64,000 bases of DNA from Bacteroidales bacterium. GTDB lineage: Bacteria; Bacteroidota; Bacteroidia; Bacteroidales; P3. Shown here one piece after another: positions 61,301 to 64,000 of this stretch (position 1 is its first letter; every line of letters begins with the position of its first letter). The notes below the pieces were generated by a model. The model was not told where the DNA came from, did no database searches, and saw only the letters and a list, made by a program, of their open reading frames with translations. The translations under genes and the position numbers were made by a program. Location of the stretch: positions 1 to 64,000 of the forward strand of contig JAKSMR010000010.1 in assembly GCA_024400495.1 (NCBI GenBank), written 5' to 3'.

Positions 61301-61881
61301 TGACACAGTGGGGCTGCACCAACAGCGACCAGATCGCCCTCAGCCGCATACCTCATCTCCACGCCAACATCGGTGTGCTGCCCGAGTTCGCCTCCGCAGA
61401 GAACCCCGAGCTCTTCATCGTCGACCGTAGCTCCGGCGACATCGACGACCGCGTGTGGATTCTCCCCGACGGCGACGAGAGTGCTGCCGAGAGCTTTACC
61501 TATATGTATCCCGTCGAGTACGACTCCATCAACATCCAGCTGGTCATCTACAATTTCGCCACCGGATGTACCGACACCGCCAACAAGGTCGTTCCGTTGC
61601 TCGACCAGATCATCTGGGCTCCCAATGTCTTCACTCCCGGGCTGGTCATCAACAACCGCTTCAACGTCCTCATCAAGAACGTGCTCGATTTCGAGCTCTT
61701 CATCTACACCCGTGGCGGCGTCCTGCTCTATCGCACCAAGGACATCAACGCCGGTTGGGACGGTAAGTACAAGGGACGCATCTGCAAGCAAGACAGCTAT
61801 GTCTATCGTGTAGTCTACACCACCAAGGCCGATCCCTACACCAAGAAGGACAAGAAAGGCACCGTGACGCTTCTGCGCTAA
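40351..61881 (+). CDS. Giant secreted Cys-repeat protein with T9SS type B sorting domain (about 7,176 residues)
   Basis: A single uninterrupted gene of 21.5 kb. I chose ATG 40351 because it opens a good signal peptide (MATKLRRFITYLGCLALAVC). An in-frame ATG at 40318 would add 11 residues. Regions: an IgGFc-binding-protein-like N-terminal part (about 35-510, TQGTEFYTVYMANF ... FDGSVVLPTPSLGDYYII); a short Ig-like link; 124 repeats by my count (about 600-6920), each built as C[DE]SYxWxG ... GCDSxxTLxLTI; a PKD-like link; and a T9SS type B (CHU_C-like) domain (about 7087-7176, APNVFTPG, IYTRGGVLLYRTKD, GWDGKYKGR). It should be exported by T9SS and displayed at the surface, like the adhesin SprB. 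No PorP/SprF partner gene is adjacent. Ligand unknown. Confidence 0.9.
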   Translation: MATKLRRFITYLGCLALAVCGLTNKGISQEISTQGTEFYTVYMANFPDWMLNTNERGVLISAKRTCRVTIQNIRTGFYLADNVTVPAGQIKQFCVKAQNPNNEGQAYLTDYTAIPRDKSLRITATDTITVYSYNYESASFDGSVVLPTPSLGDYYIIHTSDPADDGHSVFSVTAVEPGTTTVDVWPSAIVKNNAGTNYGPAGASYVSGQQWVSTGWGRGYWRDTYSTITRDTMITVVLQQGQSFELGSVSMEADGNLTGTRVMSRGGKKIAVNNGNDWTEIIHPWTCSDHVYEQAFPVSTWGKKFVVTGTQHRCEDLLRMTASENGTLITINGGAPIALDAFQTHQRTFRSDQAYYIESNKPIAVYTYIASLTYAANGCRSNNFGDPAMVWIAPLEQRINEMHFSTFMPVHSLARDENAPTEHYVNIVTPADATVTLDGVNITSQFTTVPNNTGYKYVRKQITHNDHTLTSSKGLIAHCYGIGYYVSYAYNIGSAMKDLTGNIVINRDTLTQSTVKHYCLGDTVKVSYFFEGDADSVQWSLNGETFRRHTPDDTLRFIPRRAHLGENTISMKVYYSQNSGSMHRSFQATNIFYIHDTAHVDTTAASCGSYEWRGTSYSASGVYPKHFLTAYGCDSVRALHLTINPHTQKTISVAECQEYSWSVTDLGGNVHNYVPNPIYVSGNYQMTIENAKGCDSTITLALTIKQNEQAVDTRIGCETFTWLDGNTYTSNNSEAKYYVDGAATNGCDSVYTLNLTIHHNTSASISDEVCPGYNWSVTDIAEVVHDYPSNPISVSGDYQLVIPNAKGCDSTINLSLTVKPNEEGVHTRSACESYTWIDGQTYTASTSGVVSHTIAGVATNGCDSVVTLDLTINHPTAETIYESACNSYTWSVTDLLGNVIAHPANPLTASGDYLLVIKNVKGCDSTITLQLTIEQDETGTHEITACNSYLWIDGQTYTASTSGVETFRKVGSATNGCDSIVTLDLTVIHNETGTHERVACESYTWINGETYTTSTSGVVTHTIVGAATNGCDSVVTLDLTINRSTSSQTSMASCDSYEWSVVDLSGVTHNHDENPLTASGDYMLTIANAKGCDSTITLHLTIKNSNTGVHPANVCDSYTWEGSTYTESNNTDTHTYTNAAGCDSVVTLELTIRNSNTGVHDADVCDSYIWEGNTYTSSNTTATHTYVNAAGCDSVVTLNLVVRNSSAGVHPANVCDSYVWEGTTYTESNSVATHTYTNAAGCDSAVTLNLTIRQSSAGVHPANVCDSYTWEGDVYTESNSTATHTYTNAAGCDSVVTLNLTIRNSNTGVHSANVCDSYTWEGNTYTESNNTDTYTYTNAAGCDSVVTLDLTIRNSSTGIHTESACDSYTWESVLYTESNTTATHTYTNAVGCDSVVTLNLTINHTEYGVHVAEACDSYVWHGVTYTENNNTATHTYTNRFGCDSVVTLNLTISDSAVSHSVQIACDSYTWDGSLYTISGTYRKAGMSASNGCDSIAYLNLTIKHSNTGIHEANACDSYTWEGNAYTESNNTATYTYTNVDGCDSVVTINLVVRHSNTGVHEASVCDSYTWEGNTYTVSNTTATHTYTNAVGCDSVVSLNLVVRYSNTGIHSANACDSYTWEGTSYTENNSTATHSYTNAAGCDSVVTLNLIIRNSNTGVHPADVCDSYTWEGTTYTESNSTATHSYTNAAGCDSVVTLNLIIRNSNTGVHAANVCDSYSWEGNTYTTSNNTDTYTYTNAAGCDSVVTLNFIVRNSNSGVHVADVCDSYTWEGSLYTESNSTETHTYTNAAGCDSVVTLNLTIRNGNTGVHVVDVCDSYTWEGNTYTINNNTATHTYTNAAGCDSVVTLNLTIRHSSVGVHDADVCDSYVWEGFLYTESNTTATHTYSNASGCDSVVTLNLNVRKSNTGVHSANVCDSYVWEGNTYTASNNTATHIYVNTAGCDSVVTLNLIIRKSNTGVHVANVCDSYVWEGTTYTESNSTATHTYTNAAGCDSIVTLGLTVRQSGTGVHSANVCDSYIWEGNVFTESNSIATHTYTNAAGCDSVVTLDLTIRHSNTGVHVADVCDSYLWEGSEYTTDNNDATYTYTNIEGCDSVVTLHLTIRRSSEGSQTQTSCESYDWTYANFDGSGSHTEHLVGSGAYERAVTNAVGCDSSITLVLTINHGNTGNHIVATCDSYDWEGGHYTSSTNTPTHTYVNRYGCDSVVTLNLTIHDSAVTHIYLTSCYGIEYEGNSYSGTGVYHQDGLHTVSGCDSITYLHFTINDSTQSLTTVTYCDSYEWNHTRYNTSGIYQYRTSNSAGCDSIATLSLTIRDSAVIHLYQVACDKYTWNGQTQDTPGEYEMKVVGSAVNGCDSITYLHLTLNDSTRSESTWDCCDSYLWNGNTYTTSGTYRYATTNAKGCDSSAYLHLTVRRSTTGVHTLSACDSYEWEGETYTASNNTATHTYVNAAGCDSVVTLDLTIRNSSANSIENTSCESYDWSYADYDGANNQTERLTSTGVYSRTVTNASGCDSTITLSLTINHGNTGVHIVETCDSYDWEGGHYTSSTNIPTHTYTNRYGCDSVVTLHLTIHDSAVTHIYLTSCYGIEYEGQSYMGTGVYHQDGLHTISGCDSITYLHFTINDSTESQTLVKACDSYEWNHTTYSASGTYKYRTFNAKGCDSVAVLNLEISDSTVINLYHNACYAYDWNGQTRNSVGEFLLRDVQTAQNGCDSITYLHLTINDSSYSDTTASICDRMIWHSVEYSTSGVYRYGTTNHNGCDSSVYLHLTIRNSNTGVHNANECDSYSWEGVEYTENDNSATHTYTNVDGCDSVVTLNLHIRKSTTGIHEASACDSYSWEGNAYTSDNNTATHTYINSVGCDSVVTLALTIRNSNTGTHIADVCDSYVWEGVTYTSSNTAATHTYANAVGCDSVVTLDLTIRNRNTGVEIVTSCDSLVWEGTSYYANTNTATHTYTNVAGCDSVVTLNLTINRSNTGTEVANVCDRYVWEGVEYTSSNNTATNTHTNVSGCDSVVTLNLTVRNSSIGVHTVSSCDSYTWEGNTYLSDNNSATHTYINSVGCDSVVTLDLTINNSNAGVHEVSVCDSYEWEGTLFTSSNSTATHTYTNVAGCDSVVTLNLTIKHSNTGIHHAVACDSYTWEGETYTSSNNTATHTYTNVAGCDSVVTLDLVVNSRNTGIHTVEACDSYVWEGNTYSANNNSATHTYTNVAGCDSVVTLNLTITHSNTGIHNADVCDSYTWEGEDYTSNNNTATHTYTNEDGCDSVVTLNLIVRHSSVGEISQTGCESYQWSYADYDGANSQTETLTGSGTYVRTLVNATGCDSSITLNLIINHGNTGSHVVSTCDSYTWEGTVYTSSTNTPTHTYVNRYGCDSVVTLNLTINDSAVTHVYLESCYGIEYEGQSFSGTGIYSKGGMHTVSGCDSITYLHFTIFDSTASVANINTCDSYEWNNTKYTTSGTYNYRTVNANGCDSTATLNLIIRDSIVINLDQEACYEYTWNAQTRSEVGSYTLRDVRPSSIGCDSITYLHLTVNDSSSSITTSDNCDSYSWNEQVYTTSGTYSYATTNVKGCDSVAYLHLTIRNGSTGVHRVNVCDSYTWEGTTYTTSNTTATHTYTNASGCDSVVTLELTIRNSSTGVHAAVACDSYVWEGTTYTSNNNYATYTYTNAVGCDSVVTLDLTINNSNSGVHVANVCDAYTWEGVTYTESNNTARHTYSNMSGCDSVVTLNLTVRHSNSGVHVADVCDSYIWEGVTYTASNTTATHTYTNVSGCDSVVTLNLVIRNSNSGVHTVSSCDSYVWEGDTYTESNNTSTHTYTNVAGCDSVVTLNLSVRNSSTGTLVVDECDSYYWEGTTYSTSNHSATHTYTNSVGCDSVVTLDLTIRNSNSSTHVANACDSYTWEGVTYTSSNTTATHTYTNVSGCDSIVTLALTIRNASTGVHTANVCDSYTWEGVTYTSSNNTATHTYTNTVGCDSVVTLNLVVRNSNTGVHVANSCDSYIWEGITYTSNNTTATHVYTNRVGCDSTVTLNLTIRNSNTGVHVADVCDSYIWEGNTYTSSNNAATHTYTNAAGCDSVVTLNLTIRNSNTGIHSVSACGSYVWEGDTYVSDNTTATHTYSNAAGCDSVVTLNLTILSASVGVHVADACGSYDWEGNTYTSSNSTATHTYANAAGCDSVVTLNLTIKNSNSGVHVADACDSYEWEGNTYTSSNSTATHTYTNVAGCDSLVTLNLTVRKETFDTLSVASCESYLWTYADADGTNTHTETLTSSGVYDRIVENAAGCDSNITLVLTINHGNTGSHVVTTCDSYRWEGQTYYASTSTPTHTYLNRYGCDSVVTLDLTINDSAVTHIYLTSCYTLVYDGQSYSGSGTYAQGGLHTTAGCDSVAYLHFTINDSTMSVEDISACDAYSWNNTTYTTSGTYQYRTSNVNGCDSIATMNLSIQDSIVINIDQQACYSYTWNGQTRSTVGTYVLRDVSVAQSGCDSITYLHLTINDSTTSEMVESVCDSYDWNNATYSVGGVYRYAATNAKGCDSLAYLRLTVRNSSSGTHTADVCDSYTWEGVEYTTSNNTAVHTYTNVAGCDSVVTLDLTIRTSDESVHSADVCDSYTWEGVTYTSSNSTAAHTYTNAAGCDSVVTLDLTVRRSSTGVHSANVCDSYTWEGVTYTHSNNTDSHTYVNAAGCDSVVTLNLIVRNSTTGTHTASVCDSYTWENTTYTTSNNTDTYTYTNAVGCDSVVTLDLTIRNSNSGVHMADECDSYYWEGVVYTANNTTATHTYYNAAGCDSVVTLNLNIRNSNTGVLSVNVCDSYIWEGYNFTSSNNTATHTYINAAGCDSVVTLNLIVRNSSTGVHEADVCDSYTWEGVNYTSSNNTATHTYTNAVGCDSVVTLNLTIRNGATGTHVANVCDSYTWEGNTYTSSNNIATHTYPSASGCDSIVTLDLTIRNSSTGVHIANVCDSYTWEGDTYTSDNNTVTHTYTNAVGCDSVVTLNLTIRDGYSGTHVANVCDSYVWEGTTYTSSNNTATHSYTNSAGCDSVVTLNLTIRNSSSGTHVADVCGSYTWEGVTYTSSNNSATHTYMNAVGCDSIVTLDLTVRRENSGIHLATACDSYTWEGNTYSSSNNTATHTYTNRAGCDSVVTLSLTILHSSSSVLLANECESYVWEGTTYTTSNNTATHTYTNAAGCDSVVTLNLTIRHSSSGSIDRSGCETYVWSYSDFDGINVTSETLVASGSYERTVFNKMGCDSTITLNLTINHGNTSTQIVTTCDSYTWDGLTYTSSTNTPTRTYTNRYGCDSVVTLDLTIHDSAVSHIYLESCYGIEWEGVSYNSSTVYQQGGLHTSNGCDSVAYLHFTINDSTTSVAEVTSCDSYEWNNTTYTTSGTYRYRTNNIHGCDSIATLDLTIMDSAVVNISHEECYTYTWESQTVSTPGVHVLRNLGVAVSGCDSITYLHLVINDSTHSDSTGTYCDHYTWHGVDYTNSGDYRYLIPNGNIHGCDSVAVLHLTINHSSASDSTGAYCESYVWKGMRYTASGDYVYNTTNAQGCDSIRTLHLTIYDRESTTVDEQACDSYVWNGVTYTDDAVVTHTYTNRNGCDSVVTLNLTVNDSAVSHTVQSACYSYVWNGLTYTSSGVYSKTGLHTIHGCDSVAYLHLTINDSTRSDTVAVVCDNIRWNGATYTTSGVKTFHATNSNGCDSTAYLHLSVNETTHSVSVENVCDSIRWNGSKYLLPGSYYYYTTNSNGCDSVAELQLSVRHSNRGTHVADVCDSYLWEGNTYTSNNNTATHTYTNMDGCDSLVTLDLTIRHSNTGGTHYANVCDVYEWDGVTYTSSNNTAKMIFTNAAGCDSVIALHLTVRHSSTAHPVVSSCESYDWTIANFNGSSSQTSHLTETGTYVETKANAFGCDSVITLDLTINHGNTSTHMLGTCDYYEWEGTTYTASNNTATHTYPNRFGCDSVVTLDLTIWDSAISHIYLESCYGIEWEGLPYSASDTYRQSGLHTSNGCDSVTYLHFTIYDSTVTMLSDIACDSYNWNANTYTTSGTYRYVTMNYHGCDSIAILNLTVKDSVVENLVAEECYSYSWNGQSKNVPGTYLLRDVRLASNGCDSITYLNLTIKDSSRTDTTVVACDRYTWNNTMCTAAGDYYVHRTATNGCDSISYLHLAVNHSSTASFADTACDGYPWTVYDYVPNPNTVQTQYNISTGDYTATVRNRAGCDSVISLRLVVFYSTSSHESQVACDSYQWHGNCYNTTGSYSYDTLNTRGCDSTISLDLTINRSHRDIIEEVTACDTFTWNGNTYANTTNAPTHTYTNQAGCDSVVNLHLVLNHSTDSIDTQVACDSLLWNGQRFYTSTRASYHTTNAAGCDSVVTLQLTMHYNTSTQTTLTVCDSTIWNGTSYSLSGDYLYAYTTDDGCPSVDTLNLTVDYNTSHGVDSSVCDTMRWNGVLYSTTGQYTYGYNTAEGCASVDTLRLVVYPVTSSDTVARACDSLRWNNTLYTATDIYHYSYVNIYGCPSTDTLHLTVDSNSSTAYHADVCDTYTWGRSNETYTLTCDTTYSYAAANGCASVDTLYLVVRHRTEHHDTVEPCYHYQWNGTDLTVSGDYQYATTNSVNCDSTAFLHLVIRDSSVVVLPDSNVCYALLWNHQSLTDPGTYNLVHHQDNRYGCDSITYLTVNVHDRDSSWAEVFSCYSYQWNQTAYTESGVYEQRFVSTTTGCDSIATFTITIGDSSVIYRSATTACYEYTWGGNHIDVPGSYTLREVSVAANGCDSITYLPVTLYDTTVVTLPAEEYCYEHTWNGHTYNFVGTRNVRYSVRGAHGCDSVTYLPLTLHDSSVVRLADTVGCDHFEWNGHYYDVAGSYAMVSRGTDRNGCDSITHLNLILYDTTHIIDKVDGCDSYTWIDGNTYTESTTAAFVHHSDRHGCDSVYSLHLTIHGLPIVRIDNDGIDCENGFYRLVAVVRDGCDLLNWSANPSDYSLEGQEHNDTIYVSPESTTVFTLAGEMTQWGCTNSDQIALSRIPHLHANIGVLPEFASAENPELFIVDRSSGDIDDRVWILPDGDESAAESFTYMYPVEYDSINIQLVIYNFATGCTDTANKVVPLLDQIIWAPNVFTPGLVINNRFNVLIKNVLDFELFIYTRGGVLLYRTKDINAGWDGKYKGRICKQDSYVYRVVYTTKADPYTKKDKKGTVTLLR
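46678..47601 (+). repeat. Six-unit cassette, copy 1
   Basis: 924 bp, units 30-35. The order of unit types is CESYDWTYANFDG; STNTPTHTYVNRYGCDS; CYGIEYEG ... HQDGLHT; CDSYEWNHT ... QYRTSN; CDKYTWNGQTQ; CDSYLWNGNTY ... RYATTNAKGCDS. Confidence 0.9.
47749..48675 (+). repeat. Six-unit cassette, copy 2
   Basis: 927 bp, units 37-42, same unit order as copy 1. Only one common unit (147 bp) separates it from copy 1, and the two copies are the most alike by eye (for example the third unit, HQDGLHT in both). Confidence 0.9.
50176..51099 (+). repeat. Six-unit cassette, copy 3
   Basis: 924 bp, units 53-58, same order of unit types. It begins ISQTGCESYQWSYADYDG and ends KGCDSVAYLHLTIRNGSTGV. It follows exactly ten common units. 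Confidence 0.9.
53047..53973 (+). repeat. Six-unit cassette, copy 4
   Basis: 927 bp, units 72-77, same order of unit types. It begins TLSVASCESYLWTYADADG. Thirteen common units precede it and thirteen follow. Confidence 0.9.
55924..56850 (+). repeat. Six-unit cassette, copy 5
   Basis: 927 bp, units 91-96, same order. It begins IDRSGCETYVWSYSDFDG. The sixth unit has diverged (CDHYTWHGVDYTNSGDYRYL). It is followed by a run of related but irregular units (97-103). Confidence 0.85.
57892..58815 (+). repeat. Six-unit cassette, copy 6
   Basis: 924 bp, units 104-109, same order. It begins HPVVSSCESYDWTIANFNG. It is the most GC-rich copy, and the last before the divergent C-terminal units. Confidence 0.87.
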
Positions 61882-61902
61882 CCCCTTTCGCCATATAGCG
61901 AC

Positions 61903-61942
61903 AAGAGGTGTTGCCCACCCGGGCGACACCTCTTCGTTTTTT
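61903..61942 (+). terminator. Strong terminator of the giant gene
   Basis: A 14-bp stem with one G-U pair (61903-61916 with 61921-61934) has a 4-base loop and is followed by CG and seven T. It begins 22 bases after the stop codon, so the giant gene and clpB are separate transcription units. Confidence 0.92.
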
Positions 61943-62090
61943 TGGGGATGTCCCCACGGCGGTAGCCATCGACAGTCCTTAAGAATCGGGGCTTGCACCC
62001 CAAATCCCGGCTCGCTCGACGAGGGGGGTACGGCCACAGGGATGATGCGCCCTTCCTTTCCCCAGGGCGAAGCCTATCCACTCGGGGGAA

Positions 62091-62149
62091 CTGCCATTTT
62101 GTCATATTTTCTCCACCTTGAAGCAGAGAAAACTGCCAATTTGTCATAT
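62091..62149 (+). promoter_or_regulatory. Two copies of a 17-bp element upstream of clpB
   Basis: CTGCCATTTTGTCATAT (62091-62107) and CTGCCAATTTGTCATAT (62133-62149) differ at one base and are 42 bases apart, four turns of the helix. Each contains TGNCA, three bases, TGNCA, an imperfect palindrome like the site of an enhancer-binding activator. The sigma-54-like promoter lies just downstream. Confidence 0.7.
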
Positions 62150-62159
62150 GCCGGCCGTT

Positions 62160-62175
62160 TGGCACGAATCTTGAT
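62160..62175 (+). promoter_or_regulatory. Sigma-54-like promoter of clpB
   Basis: TGGCACGAATCTTGAT matches the -24/-12 consensus TGGCACGNNNNTTGCW except A for C at the -12 element. The spacing is exact. It lies 120 bases before the clpB start codon. Confidence 0.6.
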
Positions 62176-62295
62176 GTTGGTTGGATGTTGAAACAAAGGG
62201 AAAGAGGCTCCCGAAGGGCTCCCTCAAAAAGAAACCAGTCAGCCCCCTTGAAGTCGCCCGAAGCAAAATAGCAAATACCTAAACTGAATAGTCAT

Positions 62296-64000
62296 ATGAA
62301 CCTAAACAATTTCACCATCAAATCGCAGCAGGCTGTGCAGAAAGCGCAGGAGATCGCCCTCGCCAAAGAGCATCCGAGCATCGACACCTGCCACATCCTC
62401 AAAGGTATCCTCAGCGAGGATGAGAACGTCACCCCCTATCTTCTCAAGAAGCTCGACGTCAATGTCCCCCGGCTCACGCAAGCCCTCGACGCCATCGTCG
62501 CCTCGCTCCCCCGTGTCAGCGGCGGCAGCCGGTATCTCAGCAACGAGGCCAACCGTGCCTTGGTCAAAGCCTCGCAGCTCGCCACCGAGATGAACGACGA
62601 CTTCGTCTCCGTCGAGCACCTCCTGCTGGGCCTCCTCTCCGGCAGCGACACCACCGCGCGCCTCCTCAAAGACAACGGCATCACCGACAAGCAGCTGCGT
62701 GCCGCCATCGCCGACCTCCGCAAAGGCTCCAAGGTAGGCAGCCAGAGCCAGGAGGACACCTACAACGCCCTCGGCAAATATGCCAAGAACCTCAACCAGC
62801 TCGCCCAGTCCGGCAAGCTTGACCCCGTCGTTGGCCGCGACGACGAGATCCGCCGTGTGCTCCAGATCCTCAGCCGTCGCACCAAGAACAACCCCATCCT
62901 CATCGGCGAACCCGGCGTAGGTAAGACCGCCATCGCCGAAGGTCTCGCCCATCGTATCATCAGCGGCGACGTCCCCGAGAACCTCAAAACCAAGACCATC
63001 TTCTCCCTCGACATGGGAGCCCTCATCGCCGGCGCCAAATACAAAGGCGAGTTCGAGGAGCGCCTCAAGAGCGTCATCCGCGAGATCAACGAGGCCGACG
63101 GCGAGATCATCCTCTTCATCGACGAGATCCACACCCTCGTCGGCGCCGGTGGTGGCGAAGGGGCCATGGATGCCGCCAACATCCTCAAGCCCGCCCTGGC
63201 CCGTGGCGAGCTGCGTGCCATCGGCGCCACCACGCTGGCCGAGTATCAGAAATATTTCGAGAAAGACAAAGCCCTCGAGCGCCGTTTCCAGAGCGTGCTC
63301 ATCGACGAGCCCTCGGTGCCCGACACCATCTCCATCCTCCGTGGACTCAAGGAGCGTTACGAGGTCCATCACAAGGTGCGTATCAAAGACGAAGCCATCA
63401 TCGCCGCCGCCGAGCTCTCCAACCGCTACATCTCCTCGCGCTTCCTCCCCGACAAGGCCATCGACCTCATCGACGAGGCTGCCGCCAAGCTCCGTCTCGA
63501 GATCGACTCCGTTCCCGAGGAGCTCGACGAGATAGAGCACAAGATGCGCCAGCTTGAGATCGAGCGCGAAGCCATCAAGCGCGAGAACGACGTCGACAAG
63601 CTCGCCACCCTCAACGCGCAGCTCTCCGCCCTCAAGGAGCAGCACACCCAGATGAAAGCCCGTTGGCAGAACGAGAAGAGCCTCGTTGAAGCCATCCAGG
63701 GCGAAGTCAAGAACATCGAAAGCTACAAGTTCGAAGCCGAGCAGGCCGAGCGTAGTGGCGACTACGGCAAGGTCGCCGAGCTGCGCTACGGCCGCATCAA
63801 GGAGTCCGAGCGCAAGGTCCTCGACCTCAAGGAGCAGCTCAAAGCCATGCAGGCAGACAGCGCTATGATCAACGAAGAAGTCGACGCCGAGCAGATCGCC
63901 GAAGTCGTCAGCAAGTGGACCGGCATCCCCGTCACCCGTATGATGCAGAGCGAGCGCGAGCGTCTGCTCCATCTCGAAGACGAGCTCCACAAACGTGTCG
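62296..64000 (+). CDS. clpB: ATP-dependent chaperone ClpB (5' part, runs off the window)
   Basis: ClpB is a hexameric AAA+ disaggregase that works with DnaK to rescue aggregated proteins. The first 568 codons are present. Order: N-terminal domain ([20 protein letters not shown], repeat pair to about 150), first AAA+ domain with Walker A GEPGVGKT (residues 204-211) and Walker [15 protein letters not shown], the arginine-finger region, and the M-domain coiled coil from about 395, rich in Glu, Lys and Arg. The second AAA+ domain lies beyond the window; the last codons ([13 protein letters not shown]) are just before it. The start [10 protein letters not shown] is standard for Bacteroidota ClpB. 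GC content is higher than in most genes here. Confidence 0.96.
   Translation, partial: MNLNNFTIKSQQAVQKAQEIALAKEHPSIDTCHILKGILSEDENVTPYLLKKLDVNVPRLTQALDAIVASLPRVSGGSRYLSNEANRALVKASQLATEMNDDFVSVEHLLLGLLSGSDTTARLLKDNGITDKQLRAAIADLRKGSKVGSQSQEDTYNALGKYAKNLNQLAQSGKLDPVVGRDDEIRRVLQILSRRTKNNPILIGEPGVGKTAIAEGLAHRIISGDVPENLKTKTIFSLDMGALIAGAKYKGEFEERLKSVIREINEADGEIILFIDEIHTLVGAGGGEGAMDAANILKPALARGELRAIGATTLAEYQKYFEKDKALERRFQSVLIDEPSVPDTISILRGLKERYEVHHKVRIKDEAIIAAAELSNRYISSRFLPDKAIDLIDEAAAKLRLEIDSVPEELDEIEHKMRQLEIEREAIKRENDVDKLATLNAQLSALKEQHTQMKARWQNEKSLVEAIQGEVKNIESYKFEAEQAERSGDYGKVAELRYGRIKESERKVLDLKEQLKAMQADSAMINEEVDAEQIAEVVSKWTGIPVTRMMQSERERLLHLEDELHKRV

Overview
The window looks like chromosomal DNA of a Bacteroidales (phylum Bacteroidota) bacterium. 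The signs are promoters of the Bacteroidota type (TTTG, about 19 bases, TAnnTTTG), no Shine-Dalgarno sequences, a CarboxypepD-plug TonB-dependent receptor, a frdC-frdA-frdB operon in Bacteroides order, families largely confined to the phylum (DUF4831, DUF6029, Omp28), and three proteins with C-terminal type IX secretion (T9SS) sorting domains. The standard genetic code applies throughout. I cannot name a genus.

Layout: 1-9.3 kb is mostly housekeeping on the plus strand: tRNA-Leu (minus), prs, rplY, a YjjG-like HAD phosphatase, era, a secreted YD-repeat protein, a sodium:solute symporter, a DUF4831 lipoprotein, rnz and comF. 9.3-10.8 kb is a non-coding scar with an orphan promoter, a decayed BRO-N antirepressor gene and a perfect 26-bp inverted repeat. 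10.8-14.2 kb (minus) has a TonB-dependent receptor and holA. Then come a two-domain SGNH hydrolase (plus) and a long minus-strand run from 15.9 to 38.1 kb: M6 metalloprotease (T9SS), MATE exporter, Omp28 / DUF6029 / TlpA thiol cluster, polyprenyl synthase, dapA, DUF6913-like, rnhB, DUF6427-like, subtilisin (T9SS), fumarate reductase BAC, PepSY-like protein, dihydroorotase and a WG-repeat protein. glyA follows on the plus strand.

The outstanding feature is one gene of 21.5 kb (about 40,351-61,881) for a secreted protein of about 7,176 residues. It has a signal peptide, an IgGFc-binding-like N-terminal region, 124 tandem Cys-Asp-Ser repeats by my hand count, and a T9SS type B sorting domain. 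The repeats show a hierarchy: about 150-bp units, a six-unit cassette present six times, and blocks of exactly 10, 13 or 20 units between cassettes. It resembles the giant gliding adhesin SprB in architecture (size, repeats, type B tail), not in sequence that I can recognise. The window ends in clpB, which is preceded by a sigma-54-like promoter and two copies of a 17-bp element.

How the parts fit: three T9SS cargoes (M6 protease, S8 protease, giant repeat protein) imply a T9SS elsewhere in the genome, since no gld/por/spr machinery gene lies here. The fumarate reductase, dapA and polyprenyl synthase (quinone or undecaprenyl chain) fit anaerobic respiration and envelope synthesis. Dispersed palindromes and 11-bp tandem repeats occupy several intergenic gaps.
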